Source of the DNA: Limnomonas spitsbergensis
Taxonomy: Eukaryota > Chlorophyta > Chlorophyceae > Chlamydomonadales
Direction: 5' to 3'
Length of the DNA stretch: 64,000 bases
Assembly (NCBI GenBank): GCA_037349105.1
Contig: JAYJMM010000041.1
Coordinates: 4,524,501 to 4,588,500 of the forward strand
A program made the translations under genes and the position numbers. Shown here in pieces: positions 61,274-64,000 of this stretch (position 1 is the stretch's first letter; each line of letters starts with the position of its first letter). The notes beneath the pieces are model-generated. The model was given only the letters and a program-made list of their open reading frames with translations, had not been told where the DNA came from and made no database searches.

Positions 61274-63727
61274 TTGGTGGCCCGCATATCATATCGGCCT
61301 GCAGCGGGCGGAAGGCACCACAGGCAGGTCAACACTCAACAGTTCAACACATGCATGTGCGCTGTGCGCAGGGACGGGCTGCTAAGGGTGTCAGGTTTCG
61401 GTGGCAGGCCGGGCCATCCTGGGGCGATGAGGGCCAAGCAGGTGGACCCCGCAGAGAGGTCAGAAGTACCCCATGTCAGGAGGACAAGCCAAAGCGGCAA
61501 GTCGAGGCGCGGCCCAGCCAGCTGCGTCGCAGCGAGGACAAAGATGTTCCCAGCAAGGGAGGCGGCCCGCTGTGGCCGGTCGAAAAACGGTCCAATTCGC
61601 TGCACCACAGCATGACCTCAGATCCCAGAGAGGGGGGGTCGGGACAAAGGCTGACAGTACTGAGTTTAGAAAGCCCACTTGTTCTAGCAAAAATACATTC
61701 TACATCCTGAAGGGCCAATGACATTACAACTCTAGGCCCTGCTCAAAATCCGCGTGGGCGTCAAATAAAAAGAGAGTAAAGATGGAAACAACACAAGGGG
61801 GCAGAACAAAAATAAGGAGGAATATGTGCGAAATCAAGTGAAAGGCCAAAACAAAAGGCTGGAGAAACAAAATATTATGGAAGTTGCAGACCTCTGGAAA
61901 GGTCTACGCCTTAACGATACCTACCACGTCTTCCACAAATGTCAGGGCATCCCACCCAACTAAGCCTGCCCCGGTACAACTAAAAAAAGTCGCTAGCACC
62001 TACCGAAGGATCTGCTCATCCCCGCTCTTAAGTTGATCATGCACGCTGGGGCATTGAAAACAAGCATGCACCGCATCCCACATGGTCGCTGCCTCCCCTA
62101 GCCCAACATCACAGGCAACGCCGTCTGTCAAACTGCAGGCCACTGCGCCATCGCTGGATGTGTGATAGTGCTGGTTGGTATCAGTCAGGGGGGACAGCAG
62201 ACAGAGGCCTAGTGGACTACTGCTGCTGCTGCTGCATGTTTTTCAGCTGCATACTCGAACACCTATGGGATAGGGGGAAATGGTCCAGTGGTGCAACGCT
62301 GGTGGCATCCATGCCACGAGATTGAGGGATCAAGCCCGCCACACGATCCTCCCTCTCCCTCAACTAGACCGCCGGGATCCACTCATGTTCCTGCCCCCTC
62401 ACATGTGAACTTTTTACAGTCCAACGGGGCATCACATAGGAGGATGGCATGGCTGCACCATGGCCCAGGCTGTGCATTGTAGCTGGAATTGAGCGTAGTC
62501 ATTCCCTGACAGCCCCACGTGGCCGAGCGTTCAGCAGGGCCCATCGGGTATGCACTGTTCTAAACCTATGGGATGCTGCACAGCCCCATGCACCACTGGG
62601 CCAATTGGGACCATCCTTGACTGGCATACGTCCGGTGGCCCAAGCAAGAAAGCAAGCTGCACCAGGACCCCTCGACCGCTTGCCGGATAGTATCTGAATT
62701 GTAGCGGAAGTGCACTAAAAAACTAGCTGGCCATCAGGCCACACCAACTCTGCAAGTACTGGCGGCGGAGCGGGCCCCACTCCTGCCGCGGCCAGAGGTG
62801 GGACCTGCCCAGAGTCGCTCTTGCTGCCAAGGGTTGCACTCACAGTCTTTCCTGTTGATCTCCTAATGTTCAAGGCAATTTTATGAGACAGTATTGAAGA
62901 AAGGCTGTGGATGCTGGCATGAAAGCTTCATGCTGCGCCAATGCATTATCTTTAGTGTTCAACAGGCCACCGTTAGTAGGGGGCTACTGGGGCGCTGTCA
63001 CTGAGCAGCTAGGGTGCTTTCACTGGTTGGCTGGGGTGCTGTCACTGGGCAGCTGGGGTGATGTCACTGAGCAGCTGGGGCGCTGTCACTGGGCAGCTGG
63101 GGTGATGTCACTGAGCAGCTGGGGCGCTGTCACTGGGCTGCTAGGGTGATGTCACTGGGCAGCTGAGGCGATGTCACGACCGGCCTACCGCCGGCGGCCC
63201 AAGCATGAGAGCTACAGGCACCAGGCCCCCCTGGCCTCAGGGCGGGTGGTAAATGGTAATATCTGAATAATGCTAGAGTGCCACCGATGTGCTGTAACAC
63301 CTCACACCTGCAGCACTCGCAACAGGTGTAACACCTTGATACCTGAAACACCTGCAATGCTTGCAACACCTCACAGGCCTCGAAGGCCTCAGCTTCATCT
63401 CTATATCGACCAGGTGCGTAAAAGTTGCGAGCCTTTCACAGTACGTGCCTGATGTCCGCTGCTTCACAAACAGGTGTGAAATAGATGCCTGTTGAGTCCT
63501 AACCAGTAGGTGCCTGACGGTCCGCTGCGCCACGGCTAGATGTGAAATAAGTGCCTCGTGATAAGTGCCTCGCTATCCTTGAGAATATGTGGAAAAGGAG
63601 CCTCCTGCTGCAAGCTTGTCCCAATCAATGGCCGAGGGAGGGGAGGGGGGGGTACATACCTTTAAATCCTGACACTAATCCCTGACCTTGCGATGAGAGG
63701 AATTATGACTTACGAAGAATTATACCT
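61274..63727 (+). repeat. Unit U26 (family B, 2454 bp)
   Basis: The A box is at 62281-62291, the minisatellite starts at 62987, and the G run is 8 long. It has 'gtgcctcgtg' (about 63550), so it matches U23 rather than U24 and U25 at that site. Confidence 0.95.
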
Positions 63728-64000
63728 TTGGTGGCCCGCATATCATATCGGCCTGCAGCGGGCGGAAGGCACCACAGGCAGGTCAACACTCAACAGTTCA
63801 ACACATGCATGTGCGCTGTGCGCAGGGACGGGCTGCTAAGGGTGTCAGGTTTCGGTGGCAGGCCGGGCCATCCTGGGGCGATGAGGGCCAAGCAGGTGGA
63901 CCCCGCAGAGAGGTCAGAAGTACCCCATGTCAGGAGGACAAGCCAAAGCGGCAAGTCGAGGCGCGGCCCAGCCAGCTGCGTCGCAGCGAGGACAAAGATG
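63728..64000 (+). repeat. Unit U27 (first 273 bp only)
   Basis: The array continues past the window edge. Only the beginning of the GC-rich segment is visible, and no variant distinguishes it from U22-U26. Confidence 0.95.

Larger units (their letters stand above)
1..64000. repeat. Macrosatellite: tandem array of a ~2.45 kb unit
   Basis: The same roughly 2451-bp sequence repeats head to tail across the window, about 26.1 copies, all in one orientation. Anchor spacings are 2449-2463 bp, and copies differ by few substitutions and short indels, so identity is very high by eye. No foreign insertion, inversion or flanking single-copy DNA is present. Long-unit arrays of this kind are known from eukaryotic subtelomeres, pericentromeres and vertebrate macrosatellites, and are maintained by unequal exchange and gene conversion. 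The unit contains no recognisable gene. The true start of the biological unit cannot be deduced; the boundary used here is a convention. Confidence 0.97.
42091..64000 (+). repeat. Family B block of the array
   Basis: From 42091 to the right edge a linked set of changes replaces the family A state. These are 'acaactctag', 'caaatgtcag', 'gctggatgtg', 'tatcagtcag', an uninterrupted CTG tract and 'gggatccact' (new BamHI site, first at 42741). They continue with 'gacagtattg', 'gttagtaggggg' (a TAG insertion) and 'gcctcgtgat'. 'ggctggag' follows from U19, and 'aagttgcgag' from U20. The switch occurs within U18 and there is no reversion to family A as a whole afterwards, though single sites are mosaic (U21 and U22). 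Family B copies are more uniform in length (2454-2455 bp) than family A. Confidence 0.85.

Noticed and set aside
1..64000. CRISPR array
   Set aside because: The only short regular repeat is the 22-bp minisatellite, which has no unique spacers, and the large unit is identical throughout rather than repeat-spacer.
1..64000. rDNA, 5S, snRNA or spliced-leader gene array
   Set aside because: No stretch of the unit resembles conserved rRNA, 5S internal control, U-snRNA or spliced-leader sequence that I can recognise.

Overview
The whole 64 kb window is one uninterrupted head-to-tail tandem array of a roughly 2.45 kb unit: a macrosatellite or long-unit satellite. Taking the unit boundary, arbitrarily, at the TTG in 'ttggtggcccgcat', the window holds a 5'-truncated unit (U1), 25 complete units (U2-U26) and 273 bp of a 27th (U27). 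Unit lengths are 2449-2463 bp. All copies lie in the same orientation and differ by only a small number of substitutions and 1-8 bp indels. Neither edge of the array is visible.

I see no convincing protein-coding gene, no rRNA gene, no intact tRNA gene, no transposase or reverse transcriptase, and no CRISPR. The open frames are all short (145 aa or less), overlap each other on both strands in a GC-rich, stop-poor stretch, and change amino acids or frame freely between copies. The architecture points to a eukaryotic nuclear genome, such as a subtelomeric, pericentromeric or other heterochromatic block. CpG is not obviously depleted and no familiar vertebrate interspersed repeat is visible, which argues weakly against a mammal. 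The mix of GC-rich sequence with CAGCTGGGG- and AACACCTGCA-type short repeats reminds me of chlorophycean green algae. A long subtelomeric repeat such as the Chlamydomonas 'Suber' class is a hypothesis to test, not a call.

Each unit has the same order, given here in U2 coordinates. A GC-rich stop-poor segment (2460-2870) is followed by an A/purine-rich island (2904-3029). Next come ordinary sequence, a tRNA-like element with A and B boxes and a downstream T5 run (about 3413-3559), and more ordinary sequence with a small hairpin (3872-3885). After that lies a nested 22-bp minisatellite of about nine copies with a 44-bp alternation (4128-4318), then two GC-rich hairpins (4321-4375). A CACCT-rich and AGGTG-rich region follows with a 47-bp imperfect duplication (4435-4698), then a G-run with G-quadruplex potential (4777-4794).

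The array falls into two subfamilies. Family A runs from U1 to early U18. Family B starts at about 42.09 kb and continues to the right end; it carries a BamHI site, a 3-bp TAG insertion and about ten linked substitutions. Neighbouring units share private variants, U9 and U17 share a rare haplotype exactly eight units apart, and U22-U26 are almost identical. This is the pattern expected from unequal crossing-over, gene conversion and block duplication. The most interesting functional candidate is the tRNA-like Pol III element, present with intact A and B boxes in every unit.
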